Assembly (NCBI GenBank): GCA_003576685.1
Contig: QOZR01000007.1
Coordinates: 1 to 64,000, forward strand
From: Virgifigura deserti
GTDB lineage: Bacteria; Pseudomonadota; Alphaproteobacteria; Dongiales; Dongiaceae
DNA length: 64,000 bases
Direction: 5' to 3'
A program made the position numbers and the translations under genes. Below, piece by piece: positions 42,772 to 51,728 of the stretch (the first letter of the stretch is position 1; each line of letters begins with the position of its first letter). Under the pieces are notes generated by a model that saw nothing but the letters and a program-made list of their open reading frames with translations, was not told where the DNA came from and did not search any database.

Positions 42772-43943
42772 GTTCGAACCCTCCGGAAATGCATGTTCAG
42801 CAACAGGGCGGACCCTAGCGTCAGTCCGGCCAGGAAGAAACAAAGGCCTATGGCGACGGCTTCGCCGAACCGCTCGATGACGACAGCGAAGATCAAAGGC
42901 GCCATTGCGGAGACGACAAAGCTTGGGACCAGGAGCCGCCCCACCAAAGCCCCATAGGTGCGATGGTCGAAGAGAACCAGCGGCAGCGTCCCCTGCGTGA
43001 TGGTCACCACGCCATGGCCGGCACCATAGAGAAAGACGAATGCCGGGGCGGCGAAAACGAATGTACCGCTGAAGAACGCCAGAGCGAACGAGAGGGGAAG
43101 CAGAAGCATCGCCAGGAAATTGAGCTTGAGCGGATGCATGTGTACGCCCAGCAGAACCTGGCAAAGCCGTCCGGCGACCTGGCCGATGCCGCGGAGCGTG
43201 CTGACCCAGACAGCAACGGACGCGGCAAGGCCGAGCCCGGTGAGCAGTCCGATCACGTGAGCGGACATCGCTGAGCTCAGGAAATGCACCAAGGCGAATG
43301 CGAGCGCGTAAAGACCTCCCGCAACGATCTGATCCCGGCGTGTTCCGGCCAAGGGAGGTGCGTGGCCGGCAATCTCGGCCGAGGAATCGTACCGAACGAC
43401 CGGGATGCCGAGGTGCAGAAGAATAGTCGCGAGCGCCAGGCCCGCATAGACGAGAAGCGCGCCGCGCCAGCCCAGCCAATTTGCCAGAGCGTCGCCGAAC
43501 GGCCAGAAGACGGTCGAGCTAAGTCCTCCGAAAAGCGTGACCTGAGCCATCGCCGTCTTGGCGTGAGGGCCGCCGATGCGCGCAAGGGAGGCAAAGGCAG
43601 CGTCGTAGAGCGTAAGGCGCATGGCGACGCCGAGGCAGATCCAGGACGCATAATAGGGCAGCAGTCCGTGAGAAAGCGCCAACCCGATACAGCCGACTGC
43701 GGTCAGCGCTGCGCCCACCGCCATGACACTGCGCCCGCCGTGACGGTCGATGAGACGACCAGCGAACGTTGAGATGCCCCCCATGGTCAGGAGAGCGACC
43801 GTGAAGCCGCCGTGAACCAGGGGCAGGCTCCATCCGAGGTCGGCGGCGATGCGGTCACCGAAAACGCCGATGAGATAGTAGGACACACCCCAGGACACGA
43901 GCAGTGACGCGCCCATGCAGAACACGATTCGAGGCGCGATCAT
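42768..43943 (-). CDS. MFS transporter
   Basis: A 391-residue, 12-helix transporter. GRLIDRHGGRSVMAVGAAL is the A-motif region after helix 2, and SWGVSYYLIGVFGDRIAADLGW marks helix 1 of the monocarboxylate-porter-like class. I placed the start at MIAPRIV (43943). No clear ribosome-binding site is seen and a GTG at 43959 or TTG at 44012 is possible. It is coupled to the downstream SDR and divergent from a LysR gene that probably regulates both. Confidence 0.83.
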   Translation of the reverse strand: MIAPRIVFCMGASLLVSWGVSYYLIGVFGDRIAADLGWSLPLVHGGFTVALLTMGGISTFAGRLIDRHGGRSVMAVGAALTAVGCIGLALSHGLLPYYASWICLGVAMRLTLYDAAFASLARIGGPHAKTAMAQVTLFGGLSSTVFWPFGDALANWLGWRGALLVYAGLALATILLHLGIPVVRYDSSAEIAGHAPPLAGTRRDQIVAGGLYALAFALVHFLSSAMSAHVIGLLTGLGLAASVAVWVSTLRGIGQVAGRLCQVLLGVHMHPLKLNFLAMLLLPLSFALAFFSGTFVFAAPAFVFLYGAGHGVVTITQGTLPLVLFDHRTYGALVGRLLVPSFVVSAMAPLIFAVVIERFGEAVAIGLCFFLAGLTLGSALLLNMHFRRVRT

Positions 43944-44059
43944 TGCCTTTATCACGAGCTGACCATTGTGAAGTTCGCTTCCTTTCAGGTCAGCTTGTGT
44001 GACAACGTACAATAATTGAAGCTTTGATTTGTTATGGATCGCATAAGGGAAACTTTGAC

Positions 44060-44956
44060 TTGCGGGAGCTGGATCTCGGGCAGTTGAAGACGTTCTGCGC
44101 GGTCGTAGAGCTCGGCAGCTTTTCAGCGGCGGCCGCTCGTTTGAGCTTGTCGCAGCCCGCTGTCAGCTTGCAGATCCGGCGGCTTGAAGGGCATCTGGGC
44201 ACGCGTCTGCTCGAACGGCTCGGGCGGCGTGTCACCACCACGGCAGCGGGGGCCGAGCTCCTGCGGCACGCGAGCGCCATCGAGGCTGCCGTTCAGTCCG
44301 CCCTCGAAGCGGTGAGTGAGCACAGCAACGGCGCGGTTGGACGGGTCCGCCTGGGGACCGGAGCCACGGCTTGCATCTACTTCCTGCCTTCGATCCTTCG
44401 CGACCTGCGGGCTCGCTTTCCCGGTCTCGAAATCACCGTCACCACGGGCACCACGACGGAGATGCTGGCTCTGGTCGCAGAGAACCGGATTGACATCGCG
44501 CTCGTCACCTTGCCTGTCACAGGCCGGACCTTCGACGTCAGTCCGATCCTGACCGAAAGGTTTCTCGCCGTTGGCCCGGCCGACGGGGATTCCTTTCCAA
44601 CGGTGGTCACGCCACAATTTCTCGTTGGAAGGCCATTGGTGCTGTTCGAGCCCGGCGGAAGCACACGCCGCCTCGTCGAGGCATGGTTCTCAGCCGCAGA
44701 CTTGTCTCCTGCTCCCATTATGAGTCTCGGCAATGTCGAGGCGATAAAGGAGCTTGTCGGCGCCGGACTCGGCTATTCCATCCTACCGGGCATGGCGCTT
44801 CGGCAGACCGAATCTCGGAGATGGGTCTCCCGCCCCCTCTCGCCGAAGCTCGACCGCACGCTCGGACTGGCCGTTCGCGGCGACAAGCCGCGCAGCCGGG
44901 CGTTGCGGGAGGTGATCAGCGCCTTTGGCCGCTGGCAGGACAGCCCTTGTTCGTGA
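44060..44956 (+). CDS. LysR family transcriptional regulator
   Basis: A 298-residue LysR protein. The helix-turn-helix is AAAARLSLSQPAVSLQIRRLEGHL (about residues 24-47), followed by a CysB-like effector domain (RVRLGTGATACIYFLP). No ATG is in place; TTG 44060 is 9 nt after AAGGGA and leads straight into RELDLGQLKTF, the family start, so it was chosen over TTG 44024. It is divergent from the MFS-SDR pair and convergent with the lyase gene, 10 nt away. Confidence 0.87.
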   Translation: MRELDLGQLKTFCAVVELGSFSAAAARLSLSQPAVSLQIRRLEGHLGTRLLERLGRRVTTTAAGAELLRHASAIEAAVQSALEAVSEHSNGAVGRVRLGTGATACIYFLPSILRDLRARFPGLEITVTTGTTTEMLALVAENRIDIALVTLPVTGRTFDVSPILTERFLAVGPADGDSFPTVVTPQFLVGRPLVLFEPGGSTRRLVEAWFSAADLSPAPIMSLGNVEAIKELVGAGLGYSILPGMALRQTESRRWVSRPLSPKLDRTLGLAVRGDKPRSRALREVISAFGRWQDSPCS

Positions 44957-44966
44957 TCCGCGCTGA

Positions 44967-46430
44967 TCAGGAGGGGTGATCCGTCGCCGAGAACACACCG
45001 GCAGTGAAGGAGTCGGCGAGCCTTTGCAATTCCGGTCCGAGGACCCGGTCGTCGTCAACGGGCGGAACGACGGCGCGCACCTCGTCGAGGAACTGGCGAA
45101 GCGGCGGCGGAGCGGAACGGCCGGTTGCCTGCAGCGCCTGCGAGGCGATGACGGCCAGCATGGCGAGCGCCGCATCAAGGCATCGCCCGGCCCGCTCCTC
45201 TTTCGACCAGGCGAGGAAGACCGGCGATGCGACATCGTCCTGTCCGGACCCGGCGCTCTCGCTGCCGGGAATGAAGGTGCGTTGCGCGGCGGCCCTGGCC
45301 TGCTCCAGATAACCGATGACCGCCATCGGCACATAGCCGAGCGCGCCATGGCCGTCGGAGTCGCCCGGCTCCCTGCCGACCAGCAGCAGGTCGGGGAGCA
45401 GCGAAACCCGGCCGTTGAGCAGCTTCGAACTATGCCGGTCGCAAAGCAGGCAGAGGTCCGCCCAGATGGCCGCCAGACCATCGAGCGCGGGCGCCGCCAT
45501 CGCGTTGTGATACCCGCCGGTGCTGAGGCAACGGCCGTAAGGGTGGGTGCCGTCGGGAGGAACATAGACCGGGTTGTCGGACACCGAGCTGAGCGACACC
45601 GCCGCAGCCTGCTCCGCCGCTGCCAGCGCCCGGTGCGCCTGACCCAGCACGCGCGGCAGAATTCGATAGCTGACGGGCGCCTGATAGTTCCGACGCCCTG
45701 TCCCGGTGCCGTCAAGATAGGCCCTGAGGCCGCACAGCGCCGCCGCCTCATGCTCATCGCCCCACAGCGCGTCGAGCGCAGCATCATAATGCTCCAGCGG
45801 GGCCCGGAACGCCTCGATCGAAAGTGCGAAGACGCGATGCACGAGGCGAACCCGGTTGCGCGCCGCCAGTGCGGCATCGGCGACCAGCGCCGCGCCACAA
45901 GGCGATCCGTTGATCAGCGACCCGCGCTCCTTCACCTCCAGGTCGAACCGCGTCGACAGTTCGGCGAACAGCGGATAGAGCGCGAGGATCTCTCCGGCGC
46001 CGCCCTGGCCCGACGCCGGGACCGTCGGCAGCGGCCCGCCGTCGAGCATAGCGGCGACGGCCAGTGCGATCCGTGGGGTCGTCGCGGCGTGGCCTTCGAG
46101 AAAATTCGCCAGCCGGGCAAGAACGATGCCCCGCACCACGCGATCGGGCAGCGGATCGCCGAATGCGGTGGCGGCGGCGAAGGGTTTGAGCCTGGCGTGC
46201 TTATCGCGCTCCGCACGGGCCAGCCGGCTGCTGGCGAGCTCGCCCATGGCGGTCGTCACGCCATAGATGACGACCTCGGGATCGTTGTCGATGAGCTGTA
46301 GGAACGACTGCCGGCAGGCGGCGATGCAGTGCAGCGCCTGGTCGCTGATGCGAACGATCTCACCCTGCCAGGCGACCCGGTGGACCGCGTCGAGCGTGAT
46401 ATCCGCACGCGTCGTCAGAACGACCGTCAT
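44967..46430 (-). CDS. Divergent MIO-type aromatic amino-acid ammonia-lyase family protein
   Basis: A 487-residue HAL/PAL-family protein. The Ala-Ser-Gly triad that forms the MIO cofactor is present in PASGQGGAGE (near 142). YGVTTAMGELAS (near 47) corresponds to HAL YGVNTGFG with its catalytic Tyr, and SLINGSPCG holds the conserved Asn. The loop that in HAL reads QDxYSxR is here QAPVSYR, so the Tyr equivalent to HAL Tyr280 appears to be Val. Active lyase function on a normal amino acid is therefore uncertain. The start is overlapped by a leader ORF. Confidence 0.8.
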   Translation of the reverse strand: MTVVLTTRADITLDAVHRVAWQGEIVRISDQALHCIAACRQSFLQLIDNDPEVVIYGVTTAMGELASSRLARAERDKHARLKPFAAATAFGDPLPDRVVRGIVLARLANFLEGHAATTPRIALAVAAMLDGGPLPTVPASGQGGAGEILALYPLFAELSTRFDLEVKERGSLINGSPCGAALVADAALAARNRVRLVHRVFALSIEAFRAPLEHYDAALDALWGDEHEAAALCGLRAYLDGTGTGRRNYQAPVSYRILPRVLGQAHRALAAAEQAAAVSLSSVSDNPVYVPPDGTHPYGRCLSTGGYHNAMAAPALDGLAAIWADLCLLCDRHSSKLLNGRVSLLPDLLLVGREPGDSDGHGALGYVPMAVIGYLEQARAAAQRTFIPGSESAGSGQDDVASPVFLAWSKEERAGRCLDAALAMLAVIASQALQATGRSAPPPLRQFLDEVRAVVPPVDDDRVLGPELQRLADSFTAGVFSATDHPS

Positions 46431-46450
46431 GATCCGCCCACTCCTGACAT
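46427..46450 (-). CDS. Seven-codon leader ORF overlapping the lyase start
   Basis: On the minus strand ATG at 46450 opens a 7-codon frame (MSGVGGS) whose TGA overlaps the lyase ATG at 46430. It has its own CAGGAG 10 nt upstream, and the lyase has a second identical CAGGAG inside the leader. It may be a translational-coupling or leader element; it is too short for protein-level support. Confidence 0.35.
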   Translation of the reverse strand: MSGVGGS

Positions 46451-46470
46451 GATCCGACCACTCCTGACCG
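46431..46470. repeat. Tandem 20-bp repeat carrying ribosome-binding site plus ATG
   Basis: Two 20-bp units with 17 matching positions. On the minus strand each carries CAGGAG, a 10-nt spacer and an ATG. It looks like a local duplication of the lyase translation-initiation region. Confidence 0.7.
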
Positions 46471-46506
46471 GCCTCCGGTCCGCCGGCTATGTCTCCGTCC
46501 GCCTCC

Positions 46507-47640
46507 TCACCAGCCGTTGATCCGGCTCCAGAAGCCGGCAAGCCGGCCGCCCTGCAGGATATGGTAGCCGTCATAGGCGGCGGCGGTCATGCAGGCATGG
46601 TTCGGCAACACCCGCACCTGCGCGCCGATCGGGAGCCGGTCAAACCACCCTTCGTCGGGAACGGGCACGATCCCATGCTCCTGATGCACGTCGGCGACGA
46701 CCAGCGGGTCGAGGGGCACGAGATCGTCGCTGCAAAGCAGGCCATAGCCGACCCCTGGCATGACGGCGCCCGCGCTCGTATCCTTGGACAGCGCGAGCCC
46801 TCCGGCGTCGATCAGGATCTGGCCGACCTGACGGTTGTGCCCGACCACGCTCGCCAGAACCGAAAGCGCGATATCGTCGATCCCGCAGACGCCGATCCCG
46901 ACTTGGTCGAGGTCGAAGAACATATAGACGCCGGGCCGCATCTCCGTGACGCCCTCGACATCGCGGGCGACCACGGCGGTGGGAGTCGACCCGGTGCTCA
47001 CGATCGGGCAGGGGAACCCGGCCTCGCGCAGCCGGCCTGCCGCCTCGGCGACCGCCGCGGCTTCGTCCCTCGCGACCGCCTCGATCGCTTCACGGCCGTG
47101 CGCTTGGTAGGAGTGTCCGGCATGAGTCATGACACCCGCGAGGCTGGTGCCGGCGTTCCCGGCAAGCCGACGCGCGATCTCGAGCAGCCGGTCATCCTGC
47201 GGCAGCACGCCCGCGCGTGCACCCCCGCTGTCGATCTCGATGAGCACCGCGCAGACGACGCCCTCCGCCGACGCTGCTCGGCCGACGGCATCGGCCGCCT
47301 CCGGCGTGTCGACGATCATCTTGAGGTCGACTCCTTGCCGGAGCAGCCGCGCCACACGCGGCAGCTTGGTCGGCGTCATGCCGACGGCGTAGAGAATGTC
47401 GCGGAAGCCGTTCTCCGCGAAGCCTTCGGCCTCGCGAAGCGTCGACACCGTGATCGGCCCGCCGTCGCCGACCGCCAGCCGGGCGACATCCACGGACTTC
47501 GCCGTCTTGAGATGCGGGCGCAGCGTGACGCCGAGCGCCGCCATCCGCGCCCTCATGGCGTCGAGGTTGCGTTCCAGGCGATCCCTGTCGAGCAGGAGCG
47601 CCGGCGTGTCGAGCCCCGAGTCCTTGTCAAATACGCTCAA
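46507..47640 (-). CDS. D-threonine aldolase/D-serine dehydratase-fold PLP enzyme (DSD1 family)
   Basis: A 377-residue PLP enzyme with an alanine-racemase-like N-terminal barrel. The PLP Lys is in RPHLKTAKS (near 43). HAGHSYQ (near 168) and STGSTPT (near 216) sit in the cofactor pocket. The C-terminal LPNHACMTA (near 345) has the His-x-Cys metal pair typical of fungal-type D-serine dehydratase and D-threonine aldolase. Such enzymes act on D-beta-hydroxy-amino acids. It lies upstream of the lyase gene and divergent from a D-amino-acid dehydrogenase-like gene. Confidence 0.85.
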   Translation of the reverse strand: MSVFDKDSGLDTPALLLDRDRLERNLDAMRARMAALGVTLRPHLKTAKSVDVARLAVGDGGPITVSTLREAEGFAENGFRDILYAVGMTPTKLPRVARLLRQGVDLKMIVDTPEAADAVGRAASAEGVVCAVLIEIDSGGARAGVLPQDDRLLEIARRLAGNAGTSLAGVMTHAGHSYQAHGREAIEAVARDEAAAVAEAAGRLREAGFPCPIVSTGSTPTAVVARDVEGVTEMRPGVYMFFDLDQVGIGVCGIDDIALSVLASVVGHNRQVGQILIDAGGLALSKDTSAGAVMPGVGYGLLCSDDLVPLDPLVVADVHQEHGIVPVPDEGWFDRLPIGAQVRVLPNHACMTAAAYDGYHILQGGRLAGFWSRINGW

Positions 47641-47812
47641 CGCTTCCTCCCAGATTGCGATCCCATGGCACCCGTCGGAACATAGAGCCGCGAAACGCCA
47701 TCCCGCAAGATGACGGTCGACTCCGGCCGGCTTGACCCGCTATGAGATCGACACTGGAGAAGCCGGGTGGATGCACCTGGACCTGGATGAATAGTTAACA
47801 AGACAGCCGATC

Positions 47813-48949
47813 ATGGATGAGTTCGAGTTCATAGTCATCGGCGCGGGCATGGCCGGCGCCTCGGTCGCCTGCGAGCTTTCCGAGCATGCGACGGTGCTCC
47901 TTCTCGAGCAGGAGAGCCAGCCTGGCTATCATTCGACCGGCAGGTCCGCCGCACTGTTCGCCGAAACCTATGGCAATCGGACCATTCGCGCCCTGACGAG
48001 CGGTAGCAGAGCCTTCTATCTCGATCCGCCGCGGGGATTCACCGAGCACCCGCTGCTTACACCGCGCGGTGCGCTCTTCATCGCACGGCCTGACCAGACG
48101 GAATCGCTCGATCGGCTTCTCGAGGAGGTCGCGGGGTTGCGCAGCAACATTCATCGCCTCGACGGTCGCCAGGCCACGAACATGGTCCCGACCCTCAAGA
48201 GTGACTATGTAGCCGACGCGGTCGTCGATCCCGACGCGATGGATATCGAGGTGCATGGTCTTCTCCATGGCTATCTTCGCGGCTTCCGGGCGAGAGGCGG
48301 CAAGCTTGTCGCCGATGGCGGCGTCCAGGCGCTGGAGCGCGATGCCCAGGGCTGGAGCGTTCGAACGCGGACCGGCGGCGCCTATCGGGGACAGGTCGTC
48401 GTCAACGCGGCAGGGGCCTGGGCCGACGAGGTGGCGGGACTGGCCGGTGCGCAGCCGGTCGGGCTGACGCCAAAGCGTCGGACGGCGATCCTGTTCGCGG
48501 CGCCGACCGATGTCGATTCCAAACCGTGGCCCCTTGTGATCGACGCCGACGAACAGTTCTATTTCAAGCCGGATGCCGGCAAGCTTCTGGCCTCGCCGGC
48601 CGACGAAACGCCGGTGCCGCCCTGCGATATCCAGCCCGAGGAGCTCGACATCGCCATTCTGGTCGATCGGCTGCAACAGGCTACGGACCTGACGATTCCG
48701 CGCATCGAGCATAGCTGGGCGGGTTTACGGACATTCGCGACGGACAAGACCCCGGTTGTGGGCTTCGACTCGGAACTTTCCGGCTTCTTCTGGCTCGCCG
48801 GGCAAGGCGGTTACGGCATCCAGACGGCGCCGGCCATGGCCCGGCTCGCGGCGGCCCTCGCCCGACACCGGCCGGTCCCGTCCGATCTCGCTGATCTCGG
48901 CGTCACCACCGAATCGCTTGCCCCGGGCAGATTTGCCGCCGTTGCCTGA
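47813..48949 (+). CDS. FAD-dependent D-amino-acid dehydrogenase, DauA-like
   Basis: A 378-residue DAO-fold flavoprotein. The FAD motif VIGAGMAGASVACELS is at residue 8, QPGYHSTGRSAALF near 36, PKRRTAILF near 224, EQFYFKPDAG near 248 and WAGLRTF near 302. The whole chain aligns by eye with D-arginine dehydrogenase DauA of Pseudomonas. However, the DauA residues that contact the arginine side chain (His48, Glu87) appear as Leu and Ala here, while Tyr53, Arg222, Tyr249 and Arg305 are kept. A different D-amino acid is therefore the likely substrate. It is followed by the Dpp genes. Confidence 0.85.
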   Translation: MDEFEFIVIGAGMAGASVACELSEHATVLLLEQESQPGYHSTGRSAALFAETYGNRTIRALTSGSRAFYLDPPRGFTEHPLLTPRGALFIARPDQTESLDRLLEEVAGLRSNIHRLDGRQATNMVPTLKSDYVADAVVDPDAMDIEVHGLLHGYLRGFRARGGKLVADGGVQALERDAQGWSVRTRTGGAYRGQVVVNAAGAWADEVAGLAGAQPVGLTPKRRTAILFAAPTDVDSKPWPLVIDADEQFYFKPDAGKLLASPADETPVPPCDIQPEELDIAILVDRLQQATDLTIPRIEHSWAGLRTFATDKTPVVGFDSELSGFFWLAGQGGYGIQTAPAMARLAAALARHRPVPSDLADLGVTTESLAPGRFAAVA

Positions 48950-49049
48950 GCCGGATCTCCATCCTATGCTCGTTGCCCTGCCCTCTTAGAGGCTTGGCAA
49001 GAAACGGAATCTGATCCGTCCGAAGATGAATTGAAGACTGGGAGGAACC

Positions 49050-50621
49050 ATGAAACGACTTCTACGCGGATTACTCGCTGCCACCGCCTTCTGTGCGTCG
49101 GCGGCCCTGGTTGGCGGCGGCGTCGATCCGGCGCAGGCCACGGATCTACATACGTTGGTGATCGGCAAGTCCGGCGACCCGGACAATCTCGACCCGGCGG
49201 TCACCATGACCAACAATAGCTGGACCGCGACCTATCCGGCCTATGAACGGCTGGTCAGGTTCAAGGTCGAGGACGGCCGGGGCACGACCGAGGTCGAGGG
49301 CGAGCTCGCCGAGTCCTGGACGGTGAACGAGGACGGCACGGTCTGGACCTTTACCCTCGCCGGCGGCCATAAGTTCGCCGACGGCTCGCCCGTCGATGCC
49401 GAGGCGGTCAAGTTCAGCTTCGATCGCCTGCTCAAGATCGGCAAAGGGCCGTCCGACGTCTTTTCGTCGGTCGAGAAGGTCGAGGCGGTGGACGACCGCA
49501 CCGTCAGGTTCACGCTGAAGGAGCCGTTCGGCCCCTTCCTCTCCACGCTGGTCGTGGACGGCGCCGGGATCGTCAATCCGGCCGTGATGGAGCATGAGGT
49601 TAATGGCGACATGGCGCAGGGTTATCTCGCCGACCATAGCATGGGAAGCGGCGCCTTCCAGGTTGCAAGCTGGGAGAAGGGGCAGCGGATCGTGATGGAG
49701 CCGAACCCCCATTATGGCGGGCCGGAGCCGTTCTTCGAGCAGGTCGTCATCCGGATCGTCAAGGAAGCCACGGCGCGCCGTCTCCAGCTGGAGAAGGGCG
49801 ATCTCGACATCGCCGAGGAGATTCCGGTCGACCAGCTCAGCGCGATGGCGGAAGTGCCCGGCGTCACGATCGTCGACGAGCCCAGCTTCTACGTCACCTA
49901 TCTTTATCTGAACAACGAGCGCGCGCCGCTCGACAACGTCAAGGTTCGCCAGGCCCTCTCCTACGCGATCGACTATCAGGGGATCATCGACGGCATCCTG
50001 CTCGGCCAGGGCATTCAGATGCGCGGCGCAATTCCGAAGGGCCTGTGGGGCCACGACCCGTCGGTCATGCAGTATGAGTATGACCTGGAGAAGGCCAAGG
50101 CGCTTCTCGCCGAGGCCGGGGTCGAGGACCTCAAGCTCAGCTATCTCTACGCCAAGACCGACCCGAACTGGGAGCTGATCGGCCTGGTCCTCCAGCAGAA
50201 CCTGGCGCCTCTCGGCATTGAGGTCGAACTGCAGGAGTTCGCCTATCCGACCATGCGCGACAAGCTCGACACCGGCGACTTCGACATCGCGGTGGGCAAC
50301 TGGACGCCCGACTATGCGGACCCGTCGATGTTCATGAATTTCTGGTTCGATTCGGAGCGCCATGGGCTGGCGGGCAACCGCTCCTTCTACACCAACCCCA
50401 AGGTCGATGAGCTGATCCGCGAGGCGGCGACCGGGTCCGACCAGGCAGAGCGGACCAAGCTCTATCAGGAGGCCCAGGAGATCGCGGTCGAAGAGGCGGC
50501 CTATGTCCTGCTGTTCCAGCGAAACTACCAGTTCGCGATGCGCGATGACGTAGAGGGCTATGCCTACAACCCGATGCTGCTGCAGATCTGGGACTTCGCC
50601 CGCATGTCCAAGTCCGAGTAG
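49050..50621 (+). CDS. Peptide/nickel-type ABC importer substrate-binding protein (DppA-like)
   Basis: A 523-residue family-5 binding protein. The signal peptide ends near PAQA-TD (about 32). SGDPDNLDPAV is near 39, AESWTVNEDGTVWTF near 90, and the type 5 signature VRQALSYAIDYQ near 300. It binds short peptides or related compounds in the periplasm. A large hairpin separates it from dppB-like. GGGAGG is 6 nt before the ATG. Confidence 0.88.
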   Translation: MKRLLRGLLAATAFCASAALVGGGVDPAQATDLHTLVIGKSGDPDNLDPAVTMTNNSWTATYPAYERLVRFKVEDGRGTTEVEGELAESWTVNEDGTVWTFTLAGGHKFADGSPVDAEAVKFSFDRLLKIGKGPSDVFSSVEKVEAVDDRTVRFTLKEPFGPFLSTLVVDGAGIVNPAVMEHEVNGDMAQGYLADHSMGSGAFQVASWEKGQRIVMEPNPHYGGPEPFFEQVVIRIVKEATARRLQLEKGDLDIAEEIPVDQLSAMAEVPGVTIVDEPSFYVTYLYLNNERAPLDNVKVRQALSYAIDYQGIIDGILLGQGIQMRGAIPKGLWGHDPSVMQYEYDLEKAKALLAEAGVEDLKLSYLYAKTDPNWELIGLVLQQNLAPLGIEVELQEFAYPTMRDKLDTGDFDIAVGNWTPDYADPSMFMNFWFDSERHGLAGNRSFYTNPKVDELIREAATGSDQAERTKLYQEAQEIAVEEAAYVLLFQRNYQFAMRDDVEGYAYNPMLLQIWDFARMSKSE

Positions 50622-50622
50622 C

Positions 50623-50683
50623 GTCCGAAGACGGTCATTCCCGGCCGGGGCGGATTGCCTGCCCCGGCCGGGAGCCTTCGGAC
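50623..50683 (+). terminator. Nested hairpin between SBP and permease genes
   Basis: The inner stem of 13 bp (50639-50651 with 50661-50673, TCCCGGCCGGGGC and its complement) has a 9-nt loop and sits inside an 8-bp outer stem (GTCCGAAG with CTTCGGAC, 50623-50630 with 50676-50683). The bases after it are only moderately T-rich. It probably attenuates transcription or protects the binding-protein mRNA. Confidence 0.65.
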
Positions 50684-50711
50684 GGCTCTTCCTTCATCGG
50701 ACCGTCAAGCC

Positions 50712-51728
50712 ATGTCATTTCTGAACATCATCCGACGACGCCTCGTCCTGCTGATCTTCGTCGTCTTCGGCGTCTCCGTGGTGACCTTCGTCATCTCGCA
50801 CATGATTCCGGGAGACCCGGCCAGGATGATGGCCGGCGAGCGCGCCTCCGACGAGACGGTGGCGCAGATGCGCGAGGCGCTCGGCCTCGACCGGCCGCTG
50901 CACATCCAGTACCTCACCTATGTCGGCGACCTTCTGCAAGGCGATTTCGGCGTCTCGATCCGCACGCAGCGGCCGGTGATGGATGACATTCTCCGGTTCT
51001 TCCCCGCCACCATCGAGCTGGCGGTCGCGGCGCTCCTTTTCGCGATCGTGCTGGGCATACCGCTCGGCGTGCTGTCCGCCGTCGCCAAGGACCGCGGCAT
51101 CGATCATCTGACCCGCACGCTCTCGGTCACGGGGATCTCGACCCCGGCATTCTGGCTCGGACTGCTGCTCATCTATCTCTTCTACGGGCAGCTCGGCATC
51201 CTGCCCGGCTCGGGGCGCCTCGCCGGCAATATGTCGCCGCCGCCTTTCGTGACCGGCTTCTACACCGTGGATTCGCTCATCGCGGGCGACTGGGCCGCAC
51301 TGCGCAGCGCGCTCGCGCATCTGATTCTGCCGGCCCTCACGCTGGGTTTCATCCATCTCGGCGTCGTCACCCGGCAGATCCGCTCCGCCATGCTCGAAGT
51401 GCTGCAGGAGGATTATATCCGGACCGCGAAGGCGAGCGGGCTCTCGCGCGCCCGGATCGTCCTTGATCACGGCCTGCGCAACGCGCTCATCCCGTCGGTC
51501 ACCATGATCGGCTTGGCCTTCGGCGACCTGCTCTACGGCGCCGTCTTGACCGAGACGGTGTTCGCCTGGCCGGGCATGGGGAACTATGTCGTCGAGTCGA
51601 TCGCCGCCCTGGACTTCCCGGCCATCATGGGGTTTACCGTCGTGGCCTCGACCGCCTATGTGCTGCTCAACCTGCTGGTGGACCTGACCTATATGTTCCT
51701 CGATCCGCAGATTCGCGAGATCGGATAG
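50712..51728 (+). CDS. Peptide ABC importer permease (DppB-like)
   Basis: A 338-residue permease with six helices. The N-terminal helix LVLLIFVVFGVSVVTFVISHMIPGDPARMM is the DppB/OppB signature, quoted in part. The EAA loop contains EDYIRTAKASGLSRARI (near 245), and the conserved C-terminal segment reads GALLTETVFAWPGMG-like at VLTETVFAWPGMGNYV. The ATG at 50712 starts the family N-terminus MSFLNIIRRRL. It directly adjoins the DppC-like gene (TAG-ATG). Confidence 0.88.
   Translation: MSFLNIIRRRLVLLIFVVFGVSVVTFVISHMIPGDPARMMAGERASDETVAQMREALGLDRPLHIQYLTYVGDLLQGDFGVSIRTQRPVMDDILRFFPATIELAVAALLFAIVLGIPLGVLSAVAKDRGIDHLTRTLSVTGISTPAFWLGLLLIYLFYGQLGILPGSGRLAGNMSPPPFVTGFYTVDSLIAGDWAALRSALAHLILPALTLGFIHLGVVTRQIRSAMLEVLQEDYIRTAKASGLSRARIVLDHGLRNALIPSVTMIGLAFGDLLYGAVLTETVFAWPGMGNYVVESIAALDFPAIMGFTVVASTAYVLLNLLVDLTYMFLDPQIREIG

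Noticed and set aside
42772..43479. Extension of the SDR protein upstream of 42771
   Set aside because: Overlaps the MFS gene in another frame; the SDR fold begins directly after the ATG.
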